A stretch of DNA of 64,000 nt from Bacillus sp. 1NLA3E (GTDB lineage Bacteria; Bacillota; Bacilli; Bacillales; Cytobacillaceae): contig NC_021171.1 of assembly GCF_000242895.2 (NCBI RefSeq), forward strand, positions 1,150,001-1,214,000, given 5' to 3'. Below the pieces are notes generated by a model that did no database searches, had not been told where the DNA came from, and saw only the letters and a program-made list of their open reading frames with translations. The position numbers were made by a program, and so were the translations under genes. Positions 1 through 8,836 of the stretch are shown one piece after another. The stretch's first letter is position 1, and each line of letters begins with the position of its first letter.

Positions 1-641
1 CTTGTTTCTTTATCTGGAGATCCCCGAAGGATTAAAACCCGATTGTTGCCCCACCGGATGAAAATGTCATCCGCATTTGTACTATGCCACTTTGAAAAAG
101 AACTGTAAATGTAACGATGGTTAAGGTGTTCATACTTATGTAACTCAATCATAATCGCTTGTCTATTAAAAGTAAGATTCACGTTTAACAGTTTTGCTCG
201 ATGTAAAAAGACGGAATCCCATTCCCGTTTTTGAATCCAATCAAAAACAAATGCTTCAAGTGTTCGCGATTGAAGCTCAAGTTGTTCTGAATAATAATTT
301 TCACTTACAATCATTTCGGTCATTTTCCTGATAAGTTCACCAAAGGGTGAAACTTTGGCGGGATCGCCAGTGATTCCAATTACGCCGATTACATCCCGAA
401 GAAAAAAGACAGGTAGGTTGATTCCTGCTTTGACCCCAATAAGAGTTTTTTGGTCTTCCTCTGTTATCACTATTTTTTCTTTCCGTTCTGCAGCTAGGAG
501 GGCTCCTTGATGAAACGCTCCGATCCTTTTATGTTCGGTACTAGCAATGATAATCCCTTCCGTATTGACAACAATGATATCTTCATTAATGAGTCTTTTT
601 ACATCCTTAACAATTTTTTCAGCAATCTCCGGGAATAACAT
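1..641 (-). CDS. cdaR: CdaR-like sugar-diacid regulator, C-terminal part beyond the window
   Basis: The first 213 codons of a minus-strand gene that runs off the left edge, so its C-terminus is not visible. The protein opens MLFPEIAEKIVKDVKRLI and continues with the putative sugar-diacid recognition fold (VNTEGIIIAST, then IGVKAGINLPVFF, then VIGVIGITGDPAKV and PFGELIRKM). This layout is typical of CdaR regulators, which normally carry a PucR-type helix-turn-helix at the C-terminus and control glycerate or glucarate use. The ATG follows a GGGGGGAG ribosome site by 4 bases. Family assignment is confident; the controlled pathway is not visible because the likely target genes lie to the left. 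Confidence 0.8.
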   Translation of the reverse strand, partial: MLFPEIAEKIVKDVKRLINEDIIVVNTEGIIIASTEHKRIGAFHQGALLAAERKEKIVITEEDQKTLIGVKAGINLPVFFLRDVIGVIGITGDPAKVSPFGELIRKMTEMIVSENYYSEQLELQSRTLEAFVFDWIQKREWDSVFLHRAKLLNVNLTFNRQAIMIELHKYEHLNHRYIYSSFSKWHSTNADDIFIRWGNNRVLILRGSPDKET

Positions 642-720
642 AGTCTCCCCCCTAATGTCTATTCACTTACAATCATTATATAAGAATTATTTTGCGATTG
701 CTTTTAATTTCTAAAAAGAA

Positions 721-961
721 GCCTGTTTTCGTAAACTTTGTTGCTATTTATTAAAAGAGAAGTGTGGTTGATTTCCGCTCCAGGATGCTCAGCAAACCGC
801 GGGGCGGGCGGTGAGCCTCCTCGGCGCTTAAGCGCCTGTGGGGTCTCACCTGTCCCGCTGCTCCCGCAGGAGTCTCGCACCTTCCGCTCCAATCAACTTC
901 TTTATCAACCGTTTTCTTTCCAAAAACCTATTAAAAAACAACAATCTTTTAGAAAAGAGCC
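721..961. mobile_element. MITE-like element with GC-rich palindromic core, copy 1
   Basis: A 241-bp unit with a GC-rich core at about 768-895 (it reads GCGGGGCGGGCGGTGAGCC and CAGGTGAGACCC on opposite strands). It is flanked by the perfect 8-bp direct repeat AAAAAGAA at 713-720 and 962-969, which I read as a target duplication. The outer ends (GCCTGTTTTCG on the left, GGCTCTTTTC reading inward from the right) are degenerate versions of the inverted ends of the 21.8-kb copy. It carries no gene. It fills most of the gap between the regulator and the next gene, and the short reading frames across it are not credible proteins. An 8-bp duplication with GGCTCT ends suggests mobilisation by an ISL3-type transposase. 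Confidence 0.72.
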
Positions 962-1037
962 AAAAAGAAAAACAGATACCCCATATTTATACCCGTAGGT
1001 AAATACCTACGGGCAGTTTTAGTAATTTACAACTGAT

Positions 1038-1394
1038 TTAGTCCTTCCCATGACTAACATCTTTGGTGGGGTGCATAAAAGGAGATGCTTGTGGTTTTTG
1101 TTTGCTTTCAAGTAATTCCCGATTTTCTGCTGTATTCCAACCAATATCATTGGTTGGGTGAACCCATTCGTCCCCTGACATAATTTCTGGGTCTACATTT
1201 TCACTCCAGTTTTCTAACGGTGAATTTGGAGAGGAATAGAGGCTATCACCGATTATGACACCAAAAGAATTAACGAAGGGAGGTTGCATTTTTATTCCTG
1301 TGTTCTTAAAGCTTGGTGCATTGATTTGGTGTGGCATGGTTTCATCAATACAAAGGCTTTTAAGTGCTTTTTCGTTTTCTATTTTCTTTTTCAT
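1038..1394 (-). CDS. DUF3905-like small conserved protein
   Basis: A 118-residue hydrophilic protein with no signal peptide or membrane segment. The blocks ETMPHQINAPSFKNTGIKM, GDEWVHPTNDIGWNTAENR and PFMHPTKDVSHG repeat the signature 'HPTxD' and resemble the DUF3905 family of Bacillus proteins, assigned here from memory. Function is unknown. A GGATGG site about 7 bases before the ATG (1397-1405 on the complement) could serve as ribosome site. It stands alone, and the neighbouring 61-residue gene faces away from it. Confidence 0.7.
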   Translation of the reverse strand: MKKKIENEKALKSLCIDETMPHQINAPSFKNTGIKMQPPFVNSFGVIIGDSLYSSPNSPLENWSENVDPEIMSGDEWVHPTNDIGWNTAENRELLESKQKPQASPFMHPTKDVSHGKD

Positions 1395-1540
1395 CTTTCA
1401 CCATCCTTTTTAAATTATTTTTTGTTATTTAAACAAATTTATTACTGAGCTTTGTTGGATAAAAGTAGAAAACTTACAATGCATTTATTTATTTTAAGAG
1501 TGGAAAATAAGCTTGAGTAAAAATTTAAGGAGGAATAGAC

Positions 1541-1726
1541 ATGGCAAAACGAAAAGCTGAAGTAAATGCAGTTGAAAAATATAGCAAAACCCCCCATAAA
1601 AATAATCAGGAAGCTGAATTTTCCGCTGAGTTTTCAGGTGGTGAGGAACCAATGAAAGGCGCCAATCGAAATTCTAAAAAAGGCCTGCAAGGCAAGGGGA
1701 AACACAACACTAGGCCAATCGAATAA
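1541..1726 (+). CDS. Small hydrophilic basic protein, unrecognised
   Basis: A 61-residue, lysine-, asparagine- and glutamate-rich protein without hydrophobic segments. It begins MAKRKAEVNAVEKYSK, and the C-terminal half is basic (NRNSKKGLQGKGKHNTR). It has a strong ribosome site (AAGGAGGAATAGAC then ATG), so it is probably translated. Size and composition recall small spore proteins of Bacillus, but I cannot match it to a named Ssp family; that link is only a guess. It is followed by a convergent terminator hairpin. Confidence 0.6.
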   Translation: MAKRKAEVNAVEKYSKTPHKNNQEAEFSAEFSGGEEPMKGANRNSKKGLQGKGKHNTRPIE

Positions 1727-1737
1727 AATAATGCGAA

Positions 1738-1790
1738 AAAAAGGGTCTGACCCCCAATAATGAATTGGTTGGATTCAGACCCTCATGTTT
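1738..1790. terminator. Bidirectional terminator between convergent genes
   Basis: GGGTCTGA at 1743-1750 pairs with TCAGACCC at 1775-1782. The hairpin lies between the small gene ending at 1726 and the radical SAM gene ending at 1789 on the other strand, so it can serve both. Confidence 0.6.
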
Positions 1791-3537
1791 AATTCAATAC
1801 TTTACCTGTGAAAAGGTATGATTTTGCAGTTTCTGGTTGAAAATAGGCCATTAATGTGAAATGTCCTTCGTGAATATCACCAGAGATTAGATACTCATGT
1901 AAATTAAAGTTCAGTTCTTCAATGACAGTAAGTTTATAGAGATCTTTTTCAGGTAGATTCAATTTAATAAATTCCTGTCCAAATAATTCTGGAGTAGTAA
2001 GGATTGATTGGTAAACCTGCGTCCTATCCTGCTTTGACAGCCGTTCTTCCCACCATGGTTTTCTAGGTTTATATTTTTGCTTGCTTAAATAATCATACTT
2101 CATTAATCCCTCAATAATCTTTAAATCTTTAAGCTGTTGATCTTTGAGAAACTGGTACAATCTTTTAAATAGGTCCTCTAATTGGTGTCCAATCCGAGAC
2201 CATCCTTGTTGATCCCAATAGGAACCAAACTGTTGGAAGAAATCAAATGGTGATGGAAAAACCTTTGATACCAGATACTCCATCGTTAAATCCATGCGAT
2301 GGTCGTTCCAATATTTTTCAAGTACGTCCTCTACTTGTTTAATTCGAATGATATCTTCAAAGGGGAGGACATTATTTCCAAGAATTTCATATGGAGGAAA
2401 GTCCATATAAATATATTGATGTTCACTAGCATTACGTTTAACACCAGTACCGTGCAGCATTTTTAAAAAACCAAGTTGAAGCTCCTCAGGGCGAAGGGCA
2501 AACACATCATTAAAGGTTTTCCGGAAGCTTTCATAATTTTCCTCAGGAAGTCCGGCAATTAAATCAAGATGTTGATCGATTTTTCCACCTTCTTTGATCA
2601 TCGTGACCGTTCTTGTAAGCTTGTCAAAATTTTGTTTTCGATTTACCAGTTCATTAGTCAGATCATTTGTTGATTGAACACCAATTTCAAATCTAAATAA
2701 ACCCGGAGGTGCAGACTCGTTAAGAAATTGGATAACTTCTGGGCGCATAATATCGGCGGTAATCTCAAACTGAAACACAGTACCAGGAAGATGTTCATCA
2801 ATTAAAAATTGGAATATGTCCATGGCATAGCTTCTGCTTATGTTAAAGGTACGGTCGAGGAACTTGATTGTTTTCGCTCCGTGTTTCATTAAATAACGGA
2901 GGTCCTCTTTAATTTTTTCACGGTTAAAGTAACGAACGCCTACCTCGATTGACGATAAGCAAAATTGACAACTGAATGGACAGCCACGACTTGTTTCGAT
3001 ATATGCCACCCGTTTTGAAAGATTTGGGCGGTCTTCTTCGAAGCGGAAAGGAGATGGAATCTCGCTTAGGTCAATTTTATTAAGATTTCTGTTTATTTTT
3101 ACAATATTGTCTTCACGATAGGCTAGACCAGGAACGGTTTCAAATCCAATAGAGTTATGAATATGTGAGAGCAATTGTTTAAACGTTGCTTCTCCTTCAC
3201 CCATAACAATAAAGTCAAAGACAGATACATGGTTCATCCATTCATCAACATCATAGGATACCTCAGGTCCACCAACGACGATCCGGAGACTTGGCTTGAT
3301 TTTCTTAATCATTTGAATAACCTTTATCGTTTCTTCGATGTTCCAAATATAACAACTAAAACCAATGATATCGGGATTCTTTTGGATTAAATCTGTTACG
3401 ATACTCAATGTTGGATCTTTAATCGTGTATTCAGTTAACTCAACATTGAAATCGGGTTCACAGTAGGCTTTTAAGTATCGAATAGCCAAATTGGTGTGAA
3501 TATATTTCGCATTAAGAGTGGTACAAATAATTTTCAT
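1789..3537 (-). CDS. B12-binding-domain radical SAM protein (DUF4080 type)
   Basis: A 582-residue cytoplasmic enzyme. The N-terminal 130 residues form a cobalamin-binding-like Rossmann domain (NPDIIGFSCYIWN, then RIVVGGPEVS and VMGEGE). The radical SAM core follows, with the CxxxCxxC cluster motif at Cys186, Cys190 and Cys193 (SRGCPFSCQFC). The C-terminal part matches the DUF4080 architecture. Such proteins use S-adenosylmethionine and a [4Fe-4S] cluster, often for methylation or rearrangement, but the substrate of this one is unknown. The single gene is flanked by terminators. The start is followed by KIICTTLNAKYIHTN, typical of this family. Confidence 0.85.
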   Translation of the reverse strand: MKIICTTLNAKYIHTNLAIRYLKAYCEPDFNVELTEYTIKDPTLSIVTDLIQKNPDIIGFSCYIWNIEETIKVIQMIKKIKPSLRIVVGGPEVSYDVDEWMNHVSVFDFIVMGEGEATFKQLLSHIHNSIGFETVPGLAYREDNIVKINRNLNKIDLSEIPSPFRFEEDRPNLSKRVAYIETSRGCPFSCQFCLSSIEVGVRYFNREKIKEDLRYLMKHGAKTIKFLDRTFNISRSYAMDIFQFLIDEHLPGTVFQFEITADIMRPEVIQFLNESAPPGLFRFEIGVQSTNDLTNELVNRKQNFDKLTRTVTMIKEGGKIDQHLDLIAGLPEENYESFRKTFNDVFALRPEELQLGFLKMLHGTGVKRNASEHQYIYMDFPPYEILGNNVLPFEDIIRIKQVEDVLEKYWNDHRMDLTMEYLVSKVFPSPFDFFQQFGSYWDQQGWSRIGHQLEDLFKRLYQFLKDQQLKDLKIIEGLMKYDYLSKQKYKPRKPWWEERLSKQDRTQVYQSILTTPELFGQEFIKLNLPEKDLYKLTVIEELNFNLHEYLISGDIHEGHFTLMAYFQPETAKSYLFTGKVLN

Positions 3538-3629
3538 AAAAGCTGGTGCCCCTTTTTAAAACATTTTTAAACTCCTGCTATTATAGATTATTATAAACGA
3601 TATTGATATATTGAAACCCACTCCAAAAG

Positions 3630-3663
3630 AAAAAAGCATTCCCTAGGAAAGGGAACGCTTTTA
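3630..3663 (-). terminator. Terminator of lctP
   Basis: AAAGCATTCCCT and AGGGAACGCTTTT form a hairpin with A/T-rich flanks 15 bases after the lctP stop codon on the minus strand. It is symmetric enough to work in both directions. Confidence 0.7.
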
Positions 3664-3677
3664 ATAAATGTTGTTGC

Positions 3678-5369
3678 TTAAGGAATCATCCAAGTAAGAA
3701 CAGTACTTTGTAAGAAAGTCATTACACATATTATCAAGACAAGCATGAAGCTATATTTTAGCGTGAATCGTAATAGTTCACTTTCTTTACCTGCTAATCC
3801 TACAGCAGCACATGCAACAGCAATTGATTGTGGAGAAATCATTTTTCCTGTTACACCACCAGAAGAGTTGGCTGCAAGTGCTAATACTGGGTGCATACCT
3901 ACTGACTCTGCAGTAATCTTTTGTAGATTTCCGAATAAAAGGTTTGCAGATGTGTCTGATCCAGTAATAAATACGCCGAGCCAGCCAAGTAAAGGCGAGA
4001 AGAATGGGAACAATTTTCCAGTCTTAGCTAATGACATACCAAGTGTTGTACTCATTCCAGAAGCGTTGGTTACATAAGCGAATCCAACAACAGATGCAAT
4101 TGTAATGATTGGGTACTTTAATTCATTTAAAGTTTCCCCGAAAGTTACAAACCAGTTGTTCCAAGAAATACTTGTAATATATTTTGTAATGATACATGCA
4201 ATTAGGATTGCTGTACCAGCAGCTGCTAATACTTCAATCTTATAAACTGCAGCAATTGGTACGCCAGTAGCGTTCATAATTTTGTTATTTAATCCTGGTA
4301 CTTCAGGCATAAATGTTAAAGCATGACCAATTGAATTTACAGCTTTAAGAACTGCATTTGTCCCTTCATAGTGACCAGCTAATGCTAGTTTAATAGTTGG
4401 AATACCCCATACAGATATAATAGCAGTTAATACTAAGAATGGTGACCAAGCCTTAAAAACTTGTCCGCCAGTATAGGTTTGAGTTGTTTCTTGTACCTTT
4501 TTAGCAGTAGCCGATGTAGCTGCCATTTCTTGCTCAGCTGCAAAGCGGAAGATTGTTTTTGGTTTCCAAAATTTTAAGAAGATTGCTAAAGCAAATAGGG
4601 ATACTAGTGCTGATAAAATATCTGGAAGTTCTGGTCCGATAAAGTTTGAAGTTACATATTGTGTTATTGCAAAAGAGAATCCAGAAACTAGAATTGCTGG
4701 TAAAACTTCTAGTGCACGTTTAAAGCCAGCCATTATGATAACAATGAACAAAGGAATAAAAGCAGAAAGGAAAGGTAATTGGCGTCCTACCATTTTTGAA
4801 ATTTCCATAGCTGCAATACCAGTAGGACCTTCCATTGCAATGATCGGAATACCAATCGCACCAAACGCTACTGGAGCTGTGTTGGCAATTAAACACATTC
4901 CTGCAGCATAAAGTGGGTTAAAGCCAAGTCCTACAAGTAGTGCAGCAGAAATTGCAACCGGTGCACCGAATCCAGCAGCACCTTCAAGGAATGCTCCGAA
5001 TGAGAACGCTACCAATAATACTTGTAAACGACGGTCTTCAGTAATTGAAAGTACAGAGCTACGAATGATATCGAATTGACCTGTTTTTACTGTGATTTTA
5101 TAAAGGAAAACTGATGTTACGATAATCCAGCCGATTGGTATAATTCCGTAAACTGCCCCTTGTGAAGCGGACATAACGGCCATACCAACTGGCATTTTAA
5201 ATGCTAATACGGCAACGATTATTGCTACTAAAAGAGTTGTTAGACCTGCAACATACCCTTTCATTCTCTTAATGGCTAATGCCCAGAAGAAATAAAGTAT
5301 TGGAATAAGAGCAACCAAAGCAGATAATAATAGATTATCTCCAACAGCAGTAAAATTTTGTGTGAACAT
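3678..5369 (-). CDS. lctP: L-lactate permease
   Basis: A polytopic membrane protein of about 563 residues from the proposed start, matching the LctP/LldP family of lactate:proton symporters. Many hydrophobic helices are visible, with family blocks such as GAFLEGAAGFGAPVAISA and NASGMSTTLG, and near the C-terminus VTGKMISPQSIAVACAA. An upstream in-frame ATG at 5402 would add 11 residues, but the ATG at 5369 follows TGGGGGAATACC and gives MFTQNFTAVGDNLLLSALVAL, which aligns better with known LctP starts. It diverges from lutR across a region holding a cre box and a LutR-type operator, and supplies lactate to LutABC, encoded 1.2 kb away. Confidence 0.93.
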   Translation of the reverse strand: MFTQNFTAVGDNLLLSALVALIPILYFFWALAIKRMKGYVAGLTTLLVAIIVAVLAFKMPVGMAVMSASQGAVYGIIPIGWIIVTSVFLYKITVKTGQFDIIRSSVLSITEDRRLQVLLVAFSFGAFLEGAAGFGAPVAISAALLVGLGFNPLYAAGMCLIANTAPVAFGAIGIPIIAMEGPTGIAAMEISKMVGRQLPFLSAFIPLFIVIIMAGFKRALEVLPAILVSGFSFAITQYVTSNFIGPELPDILSALVSLFALAIFLKFWKPKTIFRFAAEQEMAATSATAKKVQETTQTYTGGQVFKAWSPFLVLTAIISVWGIPTIKLALAGHYEGTNAVLKAVNSIGHALTFMPEVPGLNNKIMNATGVPIAAVYKIEVLAAAGTAILIACIITKYITSISWNNWFVTFGETLNELKYPIITIASVVGFAYVTNASGMSTTLGMSLAKTGKLFPFFSPLLGWLGVFITGSDTSANLLFGNLQKITAESVGMHPVLALAANSSGGVTGKMISPQSIAVACAAVGLAGKESELLRFTLKYSFMLVLIICVMTFLQSTVLTWMIP

Positions 5370-5445
5370 GGTATTCCCCCAGTAGTTAAAATGGTTTTCC
5401 ATTAATCCCCAATAACTTAAAACTTATCTCCTTTCAGTAAATAGT

Positions 5446-5459
5446 GGTAAACGCTTTCA
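5446..5459. promoter_or_regulatory. cre box (CcpA site) upstream of lctP
   Basis: GGTAAACGCTTTCA matches 13 of 14 positions of the catabolite-responsive consensus TGWAANCGNTNWCA. It lies 77 bases upstream of the lctP start, which would place lactate uptake under carbon catabolite repression. Confidence 0.7.
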
Positions 5460-5482
5460 ACATTATGCAAAATCTAAGATGT

Positions 5483-5500
5483 TTGGTCATCGGATGATTA
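5483..5500. promoter_or_regulatory. LutR/FadR-type operator upstream of lctP
   Basis: TTGGTCATCGGATGATTA contains the palindrome TCATC-G-GATGA, the operator type bound by LutR and related GntR/FadR repressors. It sits between the divergent lctP and lutR genes. A sister site lies before lutA. Confidence 0.68.
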
Positions 5501-5581
5501 GATGATGACTATTTAAGTCGAATTATAGGGTGTATTTGTCGAAAAAACAACATATTTTTTTATTTTTTTTAAAGGGTATTT

Positions 5582-5611
5582 TTGGACCACTCGTCTTTTC
5601 TCCAGTATAAT
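5582..5611 (+). promoter_or_regulatory. Sigma-A-like promoter of lutR
   Basis: TTGGAC (5582-5587) and TATAAT (5606-5611) are separated by 18 bases, about 90 bases before the chosen lutR start. Confidence 0.5.
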
Positions 5612-5697
5612 TTGATTTGGAGTCTATTATCAGAAAAATATATTTACATATTTTTATAGATATTTTAGTAAGTTTTATTCAGAGAGAAGGGGGATTT

Positions 5698-6420
5698 ATG
5701 AAGTATAGACAAATAAAACAAACAAAAATTTATGAAGAGGTTGCAGATGCTGTCCATGATAAGATTAAATCGGGTGAATTAAAACCAGGAGACAAGCTAG
5801 ATTCTGTGCAACAACTTGCAGAAAATTTTTGTGTTAGTAGATCGGCAGTTAGAGAGGCATTAACTGCATTAAAAGCAATGGGTCTTATTGAAATGAAACA
5901 GGGTGAAGGGACGTATATACGCGAATTTGAACCAACTTTAATTTCTTCTCCTTTAACATCCGCTATCTTGATGAATGAGGATGATGTCAGGAATCTTGTG
6001 GAGGTACGTAAAATCCTTGAGGACGGTATTGTTGTTGCCGCAGCGAAAAAGAGAAGTGAAGCAGACTTAGAAGCCATGTTGCAAGCACTTCAAGATATGG
6101 AAAATGCAAATGGGAATGAAGAGCTTGGGGAAAAAGCAGATTTCCAGTTTCATTTTGCATTGGCATCAGCAACTAGAAATCCGTTATTGGTAAGCTTAAT
6201 AAATAATGTATCTGGCTTAATGGTTGAAACCATGCGAGAAACTAGACGTTTATTGCTATATAAAGATCAATCTACCATTGAGAATTTATACGAAGAGCAC
6301 TTGGCAATATATAGAGCAATCTTGAGTCAGGATGAGGAAAAGGCAAGATTGGCAATGATGTTCCATCTAGAAAGGGTGGAGGTCATACTAAAAGAATTTT
6401 TTAGTGTGGCAGCAAAATGA
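5698..6420 (+). CDS. lutR: GntR/FadR-family lactate-utilisation repressor
   Basis: A 240-residue regulator. The winged helix-turn-helix is at about residues 10-75 (KIYEEVADAVHDKIKSGELK, then SRSAVREALTALKAMGLIE). A FadR-type FCD ligand domain with acidic and histidine residues follows (FQFHFALASATRNPLL). The reading frame opens further upstream at 5617, but the ATG at 5698 has the ribosome site GAGAAGGGGG and gives the normal LutR length. Its position between lctP and lutABC, with TCATC-N-GATGA operators before both, supports a lactate-responsive repressor role. The ligand itself is inferred from the B. subtilis system. Confidence 0.9.
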   Translation: MKYRQIKQTKIYEEVADAVHDKIKSGELKPGDKLDSVQQLAENFCVSRSAVREALTALKAMGLIEMKQGEGTYIREFEPTLISSPLTSAILMNEDDVRNLVEVRKILEDGIVVAAAKKRSEADLEAMLQALQDMENANGNEELGEKADFQFHFALASATRNPLLVSLINNVSGLMVETMRETRRLLLYKDQSTIENLYEEHLAIYRAILSQDEEKARLAMMFHLERVEVILKEFFSVAAK

Positions 6421-6439
6421 CTTGTATCTAATTTACTCG

Positions 6440-6478
6440 AAAAAAGCTCTTTTGGAAAAGGGGAGTCTTTCGGGTTTT
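6440..6478 (+). terminator. Weak terminator after lutR
   Basis: A G-U-rich hairpin (CTCTTTT against AAAGGGGAG) is followed shortly by GGGTTTTTTT. It lies just after the lutR stop codon. Confidence 0.4.
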
Positions 6479-6492
6479 TTTATCTTTTTTAA

Positions 6493-6506
6493 TGAAAGCC
6501 CTTTCA
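6493..6506. promoter_or_regulatory. Possible cre box upstream of lutABC
   Basis: TGAAAGCCCTTTCA fits the cre consensus except for one base of the central CG. It is a perfect palindrome apart from that centre, 122 bases before lutA. The central mismatch makes function uncertain. Confidence 0.4.
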
Positions 6507-6558
6507 AATGCTTATGTTAATATAGTATTATTAGTGTTAATAGTACATGCATTAATAA

Positions 6559-6573
6559 GGTCGTCGGATGACC
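6559..6573. promoter_or_regulatory. LutR operator before lutA
   Basis: GGTCGTCGGATGACC is a near-perfect palindrome around the TCRTC-G-GATGA core, 55 bases upstream of the lutA start. It is the second copy of the site found upstream of lctP. Confidence 0.72.
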
Positions 6574-6627
6574 TGTTGATATCGTTGAGTAAGGAAATTT
6601 AATATTTATTTTTAGAGGAGTGAAAAA

Positions 6628-7344
6628 ATGAAGGTAACCCTTTTTGCCACTTGCTTAGTGGATCTTTTCCGAAGTAATGTTGGAAAAGCAACTGTAGAAC
6701 TACTTGAACGTTTAGGGTGTGAAATTGATTTCCCAGAATCGCAAGTCTGCTGTGGTCAGCCATCTTATAATAGCGGCTATGTAGAACAAACAAAAGGTGC
6801 AATGAAAAAGATGATTGAAACCTTTGAAAATGCAGAGGTTGTCGTATCCCCATCTGGCTCATGTGCATATATGTTCCAAGAATACCCACATATTTTCAAA
6901 GGGGATCCGGTTTGGGAGCCAAGAGCGAAAAAACTTGCAGCAAAGACATACGAATTAACACAATTTATCGTTGAAGTATTAAAAATAGAGGATGTTGGAG
7001 CTCGATTTGATGCAACCGTTACATATCACACATCTTGTCACATGACGAGACTTCTTGGGGTAAAGCGTCCTCCAATGGTTCTTTTAGAAAATGTGAAGGG
7101 ACTTAAATTTACTGAACTTCCAGGTAAGGAGCAATGCTGTGGGTTTGGTGGTACATTTGCTGTAAAAATGCAACATATTTCCGAGCAAATGGTAGATGAA
7201 AAGGTACAGCATGTTGAAGAAACTGGAGCAGAGTATCTAATTGGCGCAGATGAAGGGTGCTTATTGAATATTAGGGGTAGAGTTGATCGTAAAGGGAAGC
7301 AAATTAAGGTCATGCATATTGCCGAATTGTTAAATATGAGATAA
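6628..7344 (+). CDS. lutA: Lactate utilisation protein A, CCG-domain Fe-S subunit
   Basis: A 238-residue protein built from two CCG domains. Cys9 and the Cys41-Cys42-Gly pair ([13 protein letters not shown]) belong to the first domain; a second CCGFGGTF motif near residue 169 belongs to the other. Such cysteine-rich domains bind Fe-S clusters in LutA, GlpC and heterodisulfide-reductase-like proteins. With LutB and LutC it forms the L-lactate oxidation complex that makes pyruvate. It is first in the lutABC operon; the ribosome site is GAGGAGTG before the ATG. LutR and CcpA control is suggested by sites upstream. Confidence 0.93.
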   Translation: MKVTLFATCLVDLFRSNVGKATVELLERLGCEIDFPESQVCCGQPSYNSGYVEQTKGAMKKMIETFENAEVVVSPSGSCAYMFQEYPHIFKGDPVWEPRAKKLAAKTYELTQFIVEVLKIEDVGARFDATVTYHTSCHMTRLLGVKRPPMVLLENVKGLKFTELPGKEQCCGFGGTFAVKMQHISEQMVDEKVQHVEETGAEYLIGADEGCLLNIRGRVDRKGKQIKVMHIAELLNMR

Positions 7345-7408
7345 CAAACACAATTAATTTTTGTTAGTGAGAATGACACAGACTTTGTAACAGAAGGAGG
7401 CAAAAAAC

Positions 7409-8836
7409 ATGGCAATGAAAATTGGCGAGGAAAAATTAAAAGAGCGCCTAGATAAGGGAATCAATGATTCCTTTATGCGTGGAGCAGTTTCGAATGCCCA
7501 GAATAGTATGGGTGTTCGCCGTAGAAATGCTACCGAAGAACTAGGGAATTGGGAAGAGTGGCGCTCCCATGGTGAGGAAATACGTCAACATGTATTGGAA
7601 AACTTGGATTATTACTTACTCCAATTAAGTGAGAATGTTGCCAAAAGAGGTGGACATGTTTTTTTTGCACAGACCGCTAAAGAAGCCAATGATTATATCC
7701 GCAATGTCGTGGTGAGCAAAAATGCTAAAAAAGTAGTAAAAGCAAAATCAATGGTAACGGAGGAAATTAGTTTAAATAAAACCTTGGAGGATGCCGGTTG
7801 TTCCGTAGTAGAGACAGATCTTGGCGAGTATATACTCCAAGTAGATGATCATGATCCACCATCCCATATTGTTGTCCCTGCTTTGCATAAAAACAAAGAA
7901 CAAATTCGGGACGTATTTACTGAAAAACTCGGGTACACGGGGACAGAAGTACCAGAGGAACTTGCAGCTCACGCTCGTAAAATGTTGCGCCAAGAGTATT
8001 TAACTGCGGATATCGGAATTACTGGATGTAATTTTGCAGTGGCGGAAACAGGCTCGATTAGCTTAGTAACAAACGAAGGAAATGCAGATTTAGTTACATC
8101 ACTTCCAAAAACGCAAATTACTGTAATGGGGATGGAACGCCTTGTCCCAACTTTTGAAGAGATGGAAGTCCTTGTAGGAATGTTAACGCGTAGTGCAGTT
8201 GGTCAAAAGCTGACCAGTTATATCACAGTTCAAACAGGTCCTCGTGATGAAGGTGATATCGATGGACCAGAGGAATTCCACTTAGTTATTGTTGATAATG
8301 GTCGTTCAGACATCCTTGGTGGAGATTTCCAATCAGTACTACAATGCATTCGCTGTGCTGCTTGTATCAATGTATGTCCAGTATACCGTCATGTAGGTGG
8401 ACATTCATACAATTCCATTTATTCAGGACCAATTGGAGCAGTATTAACTCCGCTAATTGGAGGATATGATGAATTTAAAGAACTTCCATATATGACAACA
8501 CTTTGTGGAGCATGTTCAGATGTATGCCCAGTGAAGATTCCGCTGCATACGCTCCTTCATAAGCATCGTCAAATTATAGTAGAGCGGGATGGGAGAGCTC
8601 CTATTGCTGAAAAACTACTGATGAAAGCATTTGGTTTTGGAGCAGCCACCCCAGCACTATACAAATTTGGAACTAAGTTCGCACCTGCTGCCATGAATCC
8701 CTTCACGGTTGGTGAAAAAATTACCAAAGGTCCAGGACCTTTAAAGGCATGGACGGAGATGCGTGATTTCCCTGCACCAAATAAAGAGAGATTCCGGGAT
8801 TGGTGGAAAACTAGGGAAAAAGGAGGAAAAGCATAA
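7409..8836 (+). CDS. lutB: Lactate utilisation protein B, ferredoxin-like Fe-S subunit
   Basis: A 475-residue protein. Residues 60-300 carry the LUD domain shared with LutC ([18 protein letters not shown]). Two ferredoxin-like cysteine groups follow: [16 protein letters not shown] near residue 313 and [14 protein letters not shown] near residue 366. The C-terminal tail has the LutB-specific region ending at a W-rich segment ([10 protein letters not shown]). It is 64 bases after lutA with its own site (AGAAGGAGG), and overlaps lutC by one base, so the three are cotranscribed and probably cotranslated. Confidence 0.95.
   Translation: MAMKIGEEKLKERLDKGINDSFMRGAVSNAQNSMGVRRRNATEELGNWEEWRSHGEEIRQHVLENLDYYLLQLSENVAKRGGHVFFAQTAKEANDYIRNVVVSKNAKKVVKAKSMVTEEISLNKTLEDAGCSVVETDLGEYILQVDDHDPPSHIVVPALHKNKEQIRDVFTEKLGYTGTEVPEELAAHARKMLRQEYLTADIGITGCNFAVAETGSISLVTNEGNADLVTSLPKTQITVMGMERLVPTFEEMEVLVGMLTRSAVGQKLTSYITVQTGPRDEGDIDGPEEFHLVIVDNGRSDILGGDFQSVLQCIRCAACINVCPVYRHVGGHSYNSIYSGPIGAVLTPLIGGYDEFKELPYMTTLCGACSDVCPVKIPLHTLLHKHRQIIVERDGRAPIAEKLLMKAFGFGAATPALYKFGTKFAPAAMNPFTVGEKITKGPGPLKAWTEMRDFPAPNKERFRDWWKTREKGGKA

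Noticed and set aside
738-998. Open frames across the GC-rich repeats (also at 9578-9802, 21808-22032, 34732-34923 and 54439-54654)
   Set aside because: They are produced by the stop-free GC-rich palindrome, lack ribosome sites and differ in frame between copies.
3745-4077. Plus-strand frame of 110 codons opposite lctP
   Set aside because: It is antisense to a clear permease gene and shows no family features.
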